Source: Ichthyophis bannanicus (taxonomy: Eukaryota; Chordata; Amphibia; Gymnophiona; Ichthyophiidae). Taken from it: DNA of 64,000 bases. Numbering within the stretch: position 1 is the stretch's first letter; every line of letters starts with the position of its first letter. Location of the stretch: the NCBI GenBank assembly GCA_033557465.1, contig CM066047.1:6820001-6884000 (forward strand), given 5' to 3'. Below, in pieces: positions 11,857-22,629 of the stretch. The notes beneath the pieces are model-generated. The model was not told the DNA's origin and did not search any database. It saw only the letters and a list, made by a program, of their open reading frames with translations. Position numbers and translations under genes: made by a program.

Positions 11857-12929
11857 GCGCTAACGATCGTAATGCCCCGCGGCGCGGTAAAACACCGCAG
11901 AAGGTGGAGAGAGGGCGGAGAGAAGGGGTCAATGGGTGGAGAGTGGGCGGGGAGAGGCTCCCTTCACACTAACGCGCTGATCTGAAGAGCTCAATTCCAA
12001 CGCGAATGAAAACCTGCCGTTAAATGCACATTACAGGGGAAAGAAACCATTTCAGTGTCAGCAATGTACAGCCCAGGCAGGGAAACCAAAAAACAGTGAT
12101 AAGTGTGATACATGTGCACAGAACAAAAGGGCACATAAACACTGAAAATGACCCCAACAAACTGGAAAAAAACCATAACCAAGCTGGCCAATGGTGGTAT
12201 CAATGGGAAACATCAACCCCTCCCCTCCAGAGTAAGCTCCATAGAACAGATATAAATCGTGGAAGGGTCTATAATCTGTCCCCATACAAGGTGAATGAGC
12301 CCACAGTGAAATAGCGCTGCTCAGGGTTTTCCCCACCATCGGACAGGGTTCCTATGGCATGCACATGTCCCGCAACATCAGGGTGGGCATGTCGGAATGG
12401 CAACTGGACAGATGCCGGAGAAGGGGATACAGAGGGCCGCAGGCAGCACATGCTGTGGTGCAGCTGGGCCCCAGTGCGGACTAGGGCGATGCCTAGGTGG
12501 TCCATACGAATGCTGAAGCAGCAGAGCAGCCAGACAGCAACTGCTGAAGGCCCAACATGGGCACGACTGTGTTTCCCACAGTGTCACAGGGGATAGTACC
12601 CAGCAGCTACCCCCAAGGGCATGGAATATTGGCAGGCGGTGCTGGGGAGAAGCGTGGACACCTACGCAGGCACCCCTACCCCAGAACCCGCACCATAGGC
12701 AGCCGCCTACCTGCACACTGGATGGCCTGAGACTGCGCACCACCAGCACCACCAGCAGAAGGGCATGTCAGCATGGTGGCTGAGGGATACTGGTGGTGGA
12801 GGGGGCAGTGGCAGCTGCCCAGAGCAGACCGTGGCCTAGCCCTGTGTAGGTGGGTGCCGTGTACTGCAACAGATGGGCCCTGTCTGACGAACAGTCATGG
12901 TATCACCAAGGAATGTACTGACTCTGTGA

Positions 12930-13012
12930 CAACAAGGAGGTGCAGTGCACAAAACCAGTGTATTCAGAAGCAGAGGGTCACAGGTTCAAGTCCCAGCTGT
13001 GGTTCCCGCCAA
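12930..13012 (+). repeat. tRNA-like sequence (SINE head or tRNA pseudogene)
   Basis: A B-box-like GGTTCAAGTCC at about 12,982-12,992 is preceded by a degenerate tRNA-like stretch (GTGCAGTGCAC ... CAGAGGGTCACA). The A-box region is poor. It faces a better tRNA-like copy at 15,182-15,262. It is unlikely to be a functional tRNA. Confidence 0.4.
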
Positions 13013-13155
13013 CCCAGTCCCTATATTTTATCCACTACTACAATGTGCTAATACAGACAGCACCTTTATTGCAGATGACGTAAACATGCCCAAGACAAGA
13101 CACCTACATTTTACCCTACAGAGCACAGACACCATAAACATGCACATTACCTAGA

Positions 13156-13350
13156 GCAGAGCCTCCCAAATGCAGTCCTGGAGGGCCAAACATCATTCCG
13201 GTTCCATGCTGCCTCTGATAAAGATGCCTGTGCTGCATTTCTATGCGCCACCCCCATGGTATGCAGATGTATCTCATGCATATTCATGAGGGACAGCATG
13301 AAAACCCGAACAGTGTTTTGCACTGCAGGACTGGAGTTGGGAACCTCTGC
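13156..13350. mobile_element. 195-bp foldback MITE
   Basis: Left edge GCAGAGCCTCCCAAATGCAG and right edge, reverse complemented, GCAGAGGTTCCCAACTCCAG form long imperfect inverted repeats; the AGTCCTG word follows in both. The middle (ATGCATATTCATGAGGGACA) is itself nearly palindromic. It has no coding capacity and is nested inside the 3.74-kb TIR element. Confidence 0.7.
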
Positions 13351-15181
13351 CGTAAAGCAGCAGCCAACAGGGGCAGACACACCCGCACCCACAGGCCCCA
13401 TTATCCAAAGCCTCCTGTGGAGGCAGTACTTTGGGCTCTGCGTGCATCTCCCAATACTAGCACTTGCATACCTTAGTAATACCACCCTAAACCTGGGAAT
13501 ATGGTACACATCTATCAAAAGGTTGCTATGAGTACTGGCAGATAGCAATGCCTAGGTTAAGTACACTTTTCTGAGTGAGCTGCATCATAGCAACCTTTCT
13601 GATGTCTGTGGAGTGTGCTACAGGTCTTGTGTCTGACAGTGTTTACCAACCTGGGGAGTGACTCCTACAGTATTGCGTACCATAGCCATGCCTGCACTGT
13701 GCCCAGGACTTGTGTGGTGGCCTGGGCTGCCCAACACCTCTATAGTTGCACAATGCTGGCATATGTGGGGAGTGTGTGTCTGTCTATCCAGTGTGTGGTG
13801 GCTGCCAACATCCTCCACAGCCCACACTGCTAGCACTGTTGCCAGTATTGGCCTGCCAATGTGCATAATGAGGAGCAAGGTACCGTGGGAATAGCCTGGA
13901 TAGGGTGGCCTGGCCTGGATGCATCTGCACACGGCATAGGGCAATGGCTCGGACATTGTAGTGCCTGGCCACCACCTGCACGGACAGGGTGGCCATAGCA
14001 TGTCCTGCTGGGAGGTCACTCTCACCCTGACTGAGCAGTGACCATGGCATGGCTAGGTTCCCCCATAGTACTATATAGCATTTCTCTCATGTGATATTTA
14101 TGGGTTTCCTTTTGGGGCCCAATCACTGACTTATCTGCTTGGTGTGTATGCTGGGTACATGCATCTCCTCCAGGACCATGCACTATGGACTAGCTGGCAG
14201 ACTGTCTGCAGCTAGTATGTGTCTTGCTGGAACACCTTGCAGGGTGCAGTGGCTGGAGGCTTGCTGCTGGAGAATGTCAGATAATGGTGGGGGGCAGCTG
14301 AGCATTTCCAGGCCTGCCATCTGTCTGCTATTGCGTTATGGATGTGTACCACTCTGTCTGTTCCCCAGCAGGACTGGGGTTGCTGGTCCCTTCTACTGCT
14401 GCCATTGCAGGGAGGTAGACTGTGAATCTATTGGTGGGTGATCCTGTTTCCTACCCTGAGCCCCAGAGGGTGGGTTGTGTGGTGGTACATAATCTGCCTA
14501 TGGGTCCATACACCCCCCCCCCTTCACCTACAGCAGGTAACGATGGCACCAACACAGGATATGCACTATTCTGGGTGCAGCATCGCCCATAGGGACTAGA
14601 CATGACCGAGACATACAGCAGGACACAGATGTATCCTCGGTGTGTCTAACTGAACTACCTATCACACACTGATGGGGACCTGCAGCATGGCATATTTCAG
14701 CCATGAAAGGTGCTGTGGACCTGGTGCTGGGCGCCCTACCTCAACCTCAGGGTGGGCACTGTACCCGCACAATGTGACTGTCTGTGGCTACTCTGTGGCA
14801 GTGCCACACATGGTCTGTTCCCCCTACAAGGCCGAGGTGCTGTAGGGGTGCATACTCAATCTTGTGCCCATCTCTCGACTGCTGATTTGCATGTGCAGTG
14901 CATCATGGGTACGGGTGGGTTACCCCTATCCTGGTAACCACAGCAGACAGTGTGGTGACGTTCACATCCTTATAAGGTGTCCTATAGGGGACATTATAGG
15001 GTGCCTTGGCGGACAGTACACTTTATAATGTGCCCTATGGAGTGCGTTATGGAGTGCCTTATGCGGCACCTGAGGTTATGCCACCGTAAGGGTGTGTTTG
15101 CTGGCAGCATTAATTAAAATACACGTCACATGCCTCAACAATCGCTACTTAAATGTAAAGGGTGCTGCCTCAGCCAGCCTT

Positions 15182-15262
15182 ATACATTAGGCCCACTGGG
15201 GAATCGAACCCATGACCCCTGTACCATCAGTCAGTGTTGTAACCATTGTGCTACAGCTCTGT
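15182..15262 (-). repeat. tRNA-like sequence with good A and B boxes
   Basis: On the minus strand the A-box region reads TAGCACAATGGTTA and the B box GGTTCGATTCC, matching the pol III internal promoter consensus closely, with spacing like a tRNA. The acceptor stem does not look complete. I read it as the head of a tRNA-derived SINE or a tRNA pseudogene carried in the TIR element. Confidence 0.55.
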
Positions 15263-15604
15263 TGCTGTGCTTGTATGCCTGCGTGCCTTCTTAAGATTAA
15301 CGCGCGGTAACGTGCCTTGTAGTGCTCGTTCATTTATGGCGCCTTGTAACGCGCGTTCTCGGCGCATTCTTGGAAATGATGTACCGCCCATGTCCTTATT
15401 TGGAGTTTCTGTCTCTACCGCGGCTCCTAACGTGAATCGCACTAACGCAGTTTAGTAAACATACCCCTAGGTATCACATTTTGCTCCAAAATACCTTGAT
15501 AAGCTTCTGACTTCATGATTCCTCTAATATGTTCCAGGCCTCCAGTTCCTCAGGCAGCAAAATAGCCCCACAACATTACGGAACCTCCACTATATTTAAC
15601 TGTA

Positions 15605-16362
15605 GGAGGCGTGTCCAATATTAAAGATACAGGTGGCAATCATACCGGCTCCACATGCACAATAGTGCCGTCATATGCAGGACTATTTGTAGTAGGAGAG
15701 TCTGTAGCGTTGCTTTTTAAACACTCAAATTTACAAGTAATTTTTGGGAAGCAAACAAACTTGGCGTGTGTAATCGCAGAGTATTCAAAGTTTGAGGTGT
15801 GTGGAGTTATCAGATTTTTGCAAGCCGAAGGAGTTAAGCAGAGCGAAATTCATCGCAAATTAGAGGGTGTGTATGGCCTGAACGTTTTAAGCCTAAAAGA
15901 TGTCAGCGTCTGGTGTAACAAGTTTAAAGATGGCCGAACAGAGTTGAATGATGATCCAGAACAGAGAAGAGGCAGACCAAGGACCTCACACACGGATGAC
16001 AACTGCGCAATTGTCGAACGTCTGCTTAGGGAGGATCGTCGCATTAAAGTTCGTGACATTGCTGAAATGACTGGCATTCCTAAGAGTTCTGTTCATGAAA
16101 TCATATGCGTTCTCAACTTCCGCAAGATCAGGAGGAATTGCAAGACACCGTTATGGACTACTTCAAGCAACTTGACACGCAACTGTACCGTGAAGGGATG
16201 TTCAAACTAGTGTCACACTGGGATAAATGTCTCAATGTTCAAGGCGATTAGTGGAGAAGTAAACAAAAGTATGTAGGTTTTGGTGGAATGTATTGAATAA
16301 TTTCTTTAAATACAAATGTTAGTATAATTTTGGCCTGTGCCTTTAATATCGGACACACCTCG
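15605..16362 (+). mobile_element. Internally deleted mariner inside Tc1
   Basis: Terminal inverted repeats of about 22 bp: left GGAGGCGTGTCCAATATTAA and right, reverse complemented, CGAGGTGTGTCCGATATTAA. TA dinucleotides flank both ends (15,603-15,604 and 16,363-16,364), as expected of Tc1/mariner targets. At 758 bp the element is about half the usual mariner length. Removing it rejoins the Tc1 coding sequence. Confidence 0.9.
15779..16262 (+). pseudogene. Mariner transposase, N- and C-termini fused by deletion
   Basis: The N-terminal part holds two helix-turn-helix units, with residues such as GVIRFLQAEGVKQSEIHRKL, then RRGRPRTSHTDDN and RIKVRDIAEMTGIPKSSVHE. Near 16,130-16,150 it jumps directly to the C-terminal end of the family in another frame (MDYFKQLDTQLYREGMFKLV ... 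WDKC). The catalytic DDD core is missing between them, so the protein could bind ends at most. A one-base loss near the end removes the normal stop context. Confidence 0.8.
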
Positions 16363-16814
16363 TACATTTCTTCGCCCGTAAATATCACTGTATTGCCAAA
16401 GAGCTCAAGATTAGTTTCATCTGTCCACAGAACATTTTCCCAGAAGGATTGTGTTTTCTCAAGGTGGTTTGGGCAAAGATTAGGCATGCCTTTTTATGTC
16501 TGATTTTGAGCAGTGGGGTCCTCCTTAGCCTTCACCCATGAAGTCCTTCTTTGTTCAGTGTGCGGCTTATGGTTTGGTTTGAAACCACCACCCCAGATTG
16601 CTCCAGGTCAGCCTTAAGCTCTTTGGATGTTGTAAGTGGTGTCTTTCCAACAGTTCGCACCAACCTTCAAATACTTCTTGGATTAATTTTCCTCTTCCCA
16701 CCACGTCCTGGGAGGTTCTTGACAGTTCCATGAGCAGAAAACTTCTTAATAACATTGTGAACTGTGGACACACACACATGTCCCAATTATTTGCTGAAAT
16801 CATTAATGTTGGCC

Positions 16815-16935
16815 CCCTGGTGATAGCCCCTACCCCTGAGTTCGATCACTCGATTGTCGCCCCCCCCCCCCCCTCCAATGTTACACCGCTTTGACCTGGT
16901 GAAACGTGGGATATAAATACAGCTAAATAAATAAA
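16815..16935 (+). repeat. Short L2-tailed SINE inserted in Tc1
   Basis: A short insert interrupts the Tc1 helix-turn-helix region. It contains a C tract (about 16,860-16,872), the hairpin-type tail TACACCGCTTTGACC ... GGGATATAAATAC and a (TAAA)n end. Tc1 coding resumes with AGGAACCCCAGGGTTTTGG. The boundaries are approximate. Confidence 0.55.
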
Positions 16936-17455
16936 TAACAGGAACCCCAGGGTTTTGGAGATGGCCTTGTATCCCTTTGAAGTTTGATGTTTGGTGATAA
17001 TGGCATTTCTGATGGTCTCAGGCAGCTCTTGTCTTCTCTTCAGCATTGTGAAAATGGAACAGGGAGTGAATGTGGATATTTTAAGCATTTGAGCCATCAT
17101 TTGTTGGTTGATTCAAGTCTTGTGAGTACTGACAATTGGTCACAGGTGCATCTAATTTTACTGCAATGGGAATGTGATGGTTCTGTTCAAACTGATTTGA
17201 ATTGTTTATAAGGGTGCCAATAATCATGTCCTGGCAAAGTCCCAGTTTTATACTATTTCCTACTCTTTCCTTTAACTGGTCTTGTTTTATTTGATTCCAA
17301 ATATGTACATATATAGTCCAAAGCCATTCCACTGGTCACTTTTTTTAGGTGATATTGGATGTTAAGGGGTTGAACGGCAAGGGTGTCATTAATGTTGACC
17401 ACAACTGTAGAAATAGTCAGGTACACTATTCTTTCTAGAAACGACGAGGGAGGAT

Positions 17456-17828
17456 GGGGACATATTCAAAGAGATGAACCTGGTTAGCAGAGCTGCCAAC
17501 TGCATTAATGCCAGCGAACGGCATATTCAGTGACACATCAATGTTTTGTGCCTCCTAATGCCACTCTGGCCCTGGTGCTAACCACATGGCACTGCCAAAT
17601 TTCCGGGTGGCGCTTTGCATTAATCTTCAGCAGCAGCATTCACCACTGGACACTTAGTGTAAACACAAACAATTGGCCTAACCTTTAGCTGGTTTAGTTA
17701 ACCAGGCAGCAGTTGAATATCACTGCAACCCGGATATTCTGTCGGTAGCTGGATATGAGCTGATATTGAATAAAAGTGATGTCCAGCCACTTTACTCAGG
17801 CTGCCTGCCACTGTTCAATATCGGCCCC
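17456..17828. mobile_element. Possible non-autonomous TIR element (GGGGCCGATATT type)
   Basis: Left edge GGGGACATATTCAAAGAG and right edge, reverse complemented, GGGGCCGATATTGAACAG look like diverged terminal inverted repeats. The interior has no coding capacity. I found no target duplication, so the call is tentative. Confidence 0.35.
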
Positions 17829-17849
17829 CACGAATCTGACGATCCAGTG

Positions 17850-18075
17850 ATCTTCATACAGAACCCCAAACCTATATTATTCCATGCTTAGACTATGCAA
17901 ATTCCTTAATTGTGGGCTGCCTAAAATGACCAAATGCATTATATTGTTCAAAATAGCACTGCTAGAATAATTTAGTTTTATCACAACTTCACCACATTAC
18001 TTCCAGTTTTATTGATTTGCATTGGCTACCACTGATGGTCGTGTTAAAGGCTGTTCAGGGCTGGCATCACTGCTG
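17850..18075 (+). pseudogene. L2-like LINE reverse transcriptase C-terminal fragment
   Basis: The translation gives HHITSSFIDLHWLPLMVVLK, matching the L2/CR1 motif L-x-x-L-H-W-L-P-(V/I) after the catalytic domain. Upstream pieces (DYANSLIVGCLK) match the preceding D-Y-x-N-S-L region. It is truncated at both ends and carries stops. Confidence 0.65.
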
Positions 18076-18179
18076 CTTCCCATTCGAGCGTAAGATCTGC
18101 TTTAGAAAATTTGTATGTTATTCCTGATATAGTCATTGCAAGAAAAGAAAGCTGATGAGCTGGTACCTCTTCCGCAGTA

Positions 18180-18645
18180 GCAAGGCCGACCTCAGGGTTT
18201 CTACCACCCTAGGCAGAAACCCCAGCCTCGCCACCCCTCCCCCCCATCTGCCACTGATTCTGTCTCAGAAGGGGGAGGTGGGCAGCGGCTGCAACAGTAT
18301 TTCCAAAAGTGTCTGCTTTTTGCCACCACTTCCTTGCCCGTGGCAGGCCATGTCCTTCAGTACACATGGCCTGCCACTTCTGATCCCCTTCCAATGCAAC
18401 TTACTGTTGGAGGAGGGATTGAAGTGGCAGGATGTGTGTGCTGAAGAACATGGCCTGCCGCGGGCAACAAAGAGACAGCAAAAAGCAGCTGTTTTTCGAA
18501 ATACTGCTCAGCCACTGTCCGCCTCCCCCCCCATGTGGATGCTGTGGCAGCTGGGGGGGGGGCATTGTGGCCAGTCATGTGTGCCACCCAAGCCAACCAT
18601 CCTAGGTGGCTGCCTAGCTCAGCTACTGGGATGAGCCGGCCCTGC
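18180..18645. mobile_element. Foldback element, GCAGGGCC family
   Basis: The ends read GCAAGGCCGACC (left) and, reverse complemented, GCAGGGCCGGCTCAT (right), followed by shared CTAGGCAG words. Inside, two long arms containing GGCAGGCCATGTCCTTCAG and its near complement (about 18,338-18,390 and 18,410-18,470) form a second inverted repeat. It is non-coding. Open frames on both strands here only reflect the palindromic structure. Confidence 0.6.
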
Positions 18646-18946
18646 GCAGTAACCTTGAAATGGTAGAATGACTTATCCAATGAGGTCTGCTGATTTGAAG
18701 GAGGGTAAAAGCTGTTCTTTTTCAACAGATATTTGATTTGTAGTTTTATTTATACACTTTTTTAAACTTTCTTTTTTTTTTCATAATATTTCATTTATGA
18801 ACAAATTACAAATGGAGAACATCCAAGGCTCCCATTCGAAAGAGCCCTTGATATTCTGGGTTACTTTGCAATCTTTTATTTGAGAGGTGTATGACTCTGA
18901 TTGTTATAGGTCAAATTTTAACTGGTCTGTTTGTCTAGTTTTATGT

Positions 18947-20262
18947 TACATAGAAATATGCTGGCAGGAAAAGCCCACATGGCCTATCTAGTCTGTCCTT
19001 CCATATCAACAACTACAACAGTCCCCTTTTTACCTTTAGAGATCCTCTGTGTTTGTCCCATGCTTTTTTGAATTCAGTTACTGTCCTCATCTCTACCACC
19101 TCCACTGGGAGACTATTCCACGGATCCACTACTCTTTCCGTAAAGAAATATTTCCGCATATCACTCCTGAGTCTATCCCCCTTCACCCTCATCCTCTGCC
19201 CCCTCATTGCAATGCCTTCAATTCAAAGAGGCTCTCCTCTTGTGCATTTATGCCATGGGGGTATTTAAATGTCTCTGTCATATCTCCTCTATCCTGCCTG
19301 TCCTCTAAAATAAACATATTGAGATCTATAATTCTATCCCCATTTGAAGACCACTGACCATTTTAGTAGTCCCCCTCTGCGCCAACTTCATCCTGTTTAT
19401 ATTCCTTTGAAGGTGCGGTCTCCAGAATTGATCATAATACTCTAAATGAGGATGCACCAGAGTGTTATACAGAAGCACTATCACCTCCTTTTTTCTGACG
19501 CCCATCCTTCTAGCTTTTGCCATCACCTTTTCTACCTGTTTAGCCTCTTTAAGATCATCAGAAATGATCACACCCACGTCCTGCTCTTCTTTCATGGACA
19601 GATGCACGTCACCCCCTACACTGTACCACTCCCTTGGATTTTTGCAACTCGAATGCATGACTCTGCATTTTTTAAATCTCAGCTGCTAAATTCTAGACCA
19701 TTCTTCAAGTTTAGCTAAATCCCTCCTCATCTACTCCTTCCTGGGTGTCTACTCTATTGCAGATTTTGGTATCATCCGCAAAGAGGCAAACCTTACCTGA
19801 CAGCTCTTCCACAATATCACTAACAAAGATGTTAAAATGAATTGGACCAAGGAATGATCCCTGGGGCACACCACTGGTAACCTCTTTCTCCTCAGAGAGA
19901 ACTTCAGTTACTTGTACCCTTTGTCGCCTCCTACTCAACCAATTTCTAACCCAGGGTTCTTCCCTAAGGTGCTAAGTTTGTTTATAAGTTGCCTGCATGG
20001 AACAGAGTCAAAGGCTTTACTCAAATCTAAGTATACCACATTTAGGGCTCTCCCTCAGTCCAACTCCCTGGTCAGCCAGTCATAGAAATGAATTAGATTT
20101 GTGTGAGAAGACCTGCCTCTGGTAAACCTATGCTGCCTCGGATCCTGAAATCCGCTGGACTCCAGAAATCTCACTATCCTCTGTTTTAGCATTTCCATTA
20201 ATTTATTCACTGCAGAGGTAAGACAAACTGGCCTGTAGTTCTCAACCTCATCCTTACTTCCA
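18947..20262 (-). pseudogene. CR1-like LINE, reverse transcriptase domain to 3' end
   Basis: Minus-strand pieces in order are: NYRPVCLTSAVNKLM; YLDLSKAFDSV with the first catalytic Asp; VTSGVPQGSFLGPIHFNIFV; LFADDTKI with the catalytic Asp pair; KEEQDVGVIISDDLKEAKQV; LYNTLVHPHLEYYDQFWRPH; and RVVDPWNSLPVEVVEM near the end. The 3' end (ACATAGAAA on the plus strand) matches the fragment at 7.05-7.31 kb. Several frameshifts and stops inactivate it. It lacks the endonuclease, so it is a 5'-truncated copy. Confidence 0.85.
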
Positions 20263-20284
20263 CTTTTGTGCCTTTCTCCTCTGT

Positions 20285-20372
20285 TTTATGCTTATGTATA
20301 TGTTTGTTATAACGCGTGGAAAACAGTGTGAATCCTTCAGGTTATAAATGTGTTAAATAAGTAAATAAAGAT
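20285..20372 (+). repeat. L2-type LINE/SINE 3' tail (diverged)
   Basis: The end AAATGTGTTAAATAAGTAAATAAAG after a degenerate hairpin resembles the other (TAAA)n tails in the window. It is short and diverged. Confidence 0.4.
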
Positions 20373-22239
20373 CGTTGCTGAAAGCAGAATCCGTATCTAG
20401 TAGTGCCAGGCATTAAGAAATGTACCTTTGACATTTGAAGAGGTTCTGTGTGTTAGGTGTTTAGCCCTATGTATTGCATATATGTGGTCCACGGATTGGA
20501 TATACAGCCCTGCAGTATTCTATACTTGCTGTTCTTTGAGTTGCTCATAGCAGACTTAGGCCTGCTTGAAGAACCTCCCTGATGCAAGAAGATTATCTGC
20601 AGTATTTAATTTAACTTAACTTCTGAGCTGAAGTTGCAACAGCCAATTCTATTAATAATCCTTTTCACCCTGAGAAAGACAAAACCTGATCACGCTGGCA
20701 TCAAAGGCTTAAGAGAAAGTGTGAAGGCATGCTGAGAGGGGGCAAGGATATTTCTGACACGCCCAGTGTACAGACGGACAGCGCGTCCTTACTGAAGAGT
20801 AATACCATTCTTGTATCTGAAAGTGATTATTACTGGCTCGGTTATACCACGGATGCACTGAACTGGTCCACAAGCCTCCATTTCCAATTAACTCTTCAGT
20901 CTGCTACCAAATACACTGAAAGTTTTCCTCGTATCAGTGCACTGCAAGACAGAGACCGCAGAACAAACATTCACTTGCTACAATGTATCCGTGCTGTGAC
21001 ATTAGAAAAAGATACTTTCTTTCAAAGTCTTGTCCATTCATCAATGGTTGCCCATCCTTCTGTTCTTCTCCCGAATCAGCGCTGTGCGATCCCTGCCCAC
21101 CTGGCACCAGATGTGCTGCCCGTCACCAAGGCATGTCCCCACAGCCTCTGGGTGGCAGCATGCAAACTCTCAGGTGACATTCACCTGGTAGGCAGCTGCA
21201 AGCCCTTTATTACCTTATCCGCCTCGGCAGATCTCTGCCCCACCATATCAATTGCTTGTCAATTCGGTTTAGCTGTGACTTTGACTGACTGCAATAAGGG
21301 AAGTGGGAGTGGCAATGTAGGCGAAAGCTTAAAATTAATTGCTACATAAGAAAAAACGGAAAGATAATTATTCCTGCTTTCCTGTCAGTGCTCGAGTGTA
21401 GATGACCTCATTAACTTGCAGCTTGTACACAATTCAATTACTAGAAGATGGAAAATACATTTTTAATTACCTGAGTGGCTTCTGTTCCATTCATCTCCAT
21501 TTGCAGGCGTTTTACTGTATCTGAGGAAGTGGCCCCATCTTGCAGCTGCTTGTTTGCTACACTTACTCATGTTTGTGATACAATGTAAATGTAGAAGGTA
21601 AGTAAGCACATAGACAGTGCTTGGTGACCTGTCACAGTGCTAAGAACCTGCCTGCTCTTTGGCAAGCTTATATGAGATTCACTTCCTCATGTACCTACTG
21701 GAGTCCTTCATTTATAGGGCTGTTGCTTGGACCGTTGGGCATTAATATAAGTAGCTCAAGCACGTAGAATTGCACTTGAAGTGCTTAAGTAGAAGCTGGG
21801 TGTGCCCACATAAAGGTACACGCTGGGGGCACAGAGCGCGTACTTGTATGCAAGTGCGTGTCGGCATTCCCAGCGACAGACAATGGGCGGAGCAGAGGTG
21901 TGATGGATACTTATGCATGTCATTTTATGAAATATACACACATGTCCTGATCTGTGCTAGCATACTTGCTTAAAGTTACTCCATGCTTGTGCAGAAGCAT
22001 TCCAGGAGGCTGTTTATAAAGGCACATATGTCATCTTGATCAAACCATTACAACAATCTGCATCTCTGTGCCTTTTCTGCCCAAACACCTTGCTATAAAA
22101 TGTTCCTGCACAAGTACAGCAGATAGCTCAAATACATTAATGCAAATGCATCTCGGCTCAGCATTCAGAGCGTAATGTTCAGATTTAGCAACATTTCTTG
22201 TTGTTTAACCAAAGCCCACATCAAAACTACTTGATCTAA
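20373..22239. other. No recognisable gene
   Basis: A 206-codon plus-strand frame (20,729-21,349) is the longest here. I recognise no domain or signal peptide, and there is no coding neighbour or splice context. It may be chance. The remaining sequence shows no repeat boundary I can support. Confidence 0.4.
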
Positions 22240-22392
22240 ATGTTTTAGCTTATTATCTGTCATAGTTAATAGTTATAATTACTCTGTTTGCTTTATCTTT
22301 TGTTCCATGCAACTCATTCAACATTTTGTTTTATGTAAAACGCTTTGATTCTCAGATAGGTGGTATAGAAAAACCGAAAAAATAAATAAGCC
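22240..22392 (+). repeat. L2-type LINE/SINE 3' tail
   Basis: It carries TAAAACGCTTTGATTC, then AGGTGGTATAG and an AAAAAATAAATAAG end. The hairpin pairing is partly preserved. Confidence 0.6.
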
Positions 22393-22399
22393 ATGCAAG

Positions 22400-22485
22400 C
22401 ATTTGTTTTAATTTTATTGCATTTCTTAGATATTTTACCTGCCCTTACAAAGAGCCCAGGGCAGAATACAATAATACACCCATAA
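22400..22485 (-). repeat. L2-type LINE/SINE 3' tail, opposite strand
   Basis: On the minus strand CTGCCC and GGGCAG flank a 14-base loop, followed by GTAAAATATCTAAG and AATAAAATT. The stem sequence differs from the other copies but still pairs, so it is a related tail with a compensated stem. Confidence 0.5.
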
Positions 22486-22629
22486 AAACATTCAATACAA
22501 TTAATTTTACATGCATTACAAAACATTCAATGAAATAAAAAATATATAAACTGAAAAACACCACAGCAGCAGGAAGAACAGGAGAGATATCACATCACAT
22601 CCCAACTTAATACTCAGCCGCCCCAGGGA

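Larger units (their letters stand above)
11728..15467. mobile_element. 3.74-kb TIR element of unknown superfamily inside Tc1
   Basis: Perfect 22-bp terminal inverted repeats begin GGGGTATGTTTACTAAAC (11,728-11,749 and 15,446-15,467). The target duplication is TAG (11,725-11,727 and 15,468-15,470); removing the element and one TAG restores the Tc1 reading NVIPSVRKL across the site. The left end continues into a 100-bp palindrome. The interior has only short frames, with no transposase I can recognise, so it looks non-autonomous or very decayed. It contains a small foldback element and two tRNA-like sequences facing each other. A 3-bp duplication would fit PIF/Harbinger-type elements, but TAG is not their usual TWA target, so I leave the superfamily open. 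Confidence 0.85.
11400..17407 (-). mobile_element. Tc1-like DNA transposon, broken by three later insertions
   Basis: Transposase pieces appear in order on the minus strand. An N-terminal helix-turn-helix (KHQTSKGYKAISKTLGF) lies near 16,950-17,050. A middle piece (SFWENVLWTDETNLELFG), which includes the first catalytic Asp, lies at 16,380-16,470. The stretch at 15,471-15,603 resembles the family's glycine-rich box. The C-terminal piece (NDPKHTSKSTKEW, then SPDLNQIENLWKELK) at 11,405-11,726 holds the remaining acidic residues. The right end reads CAGTTGTGGTCAAC outward, next to TA at 17,408-17,409. The left end is not clear. Frameshifts and stops throughout show that it is dead. A 3.74-kb TIR element, a mariner and a SINE sit inside it. 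Confidence 0.85.

Noticed and set aside
13147..14050. Overlapping minus-strand frames of 88-135 codons as a possible transposase of the TIR element
   Set aside because: I could find no conserved catalytic or DNA-binding motif.
15182..15262. Functional tRNA gene
   Set aside because: Boxes are good but the acceptor stem is incomplete and it lies within a transposon; more likely a SINE head or pseudogene.
20729..21349. 206-codon open frame
   Set aside because: No recognisable domain, neighbour or transcript signal; kept only as a note.
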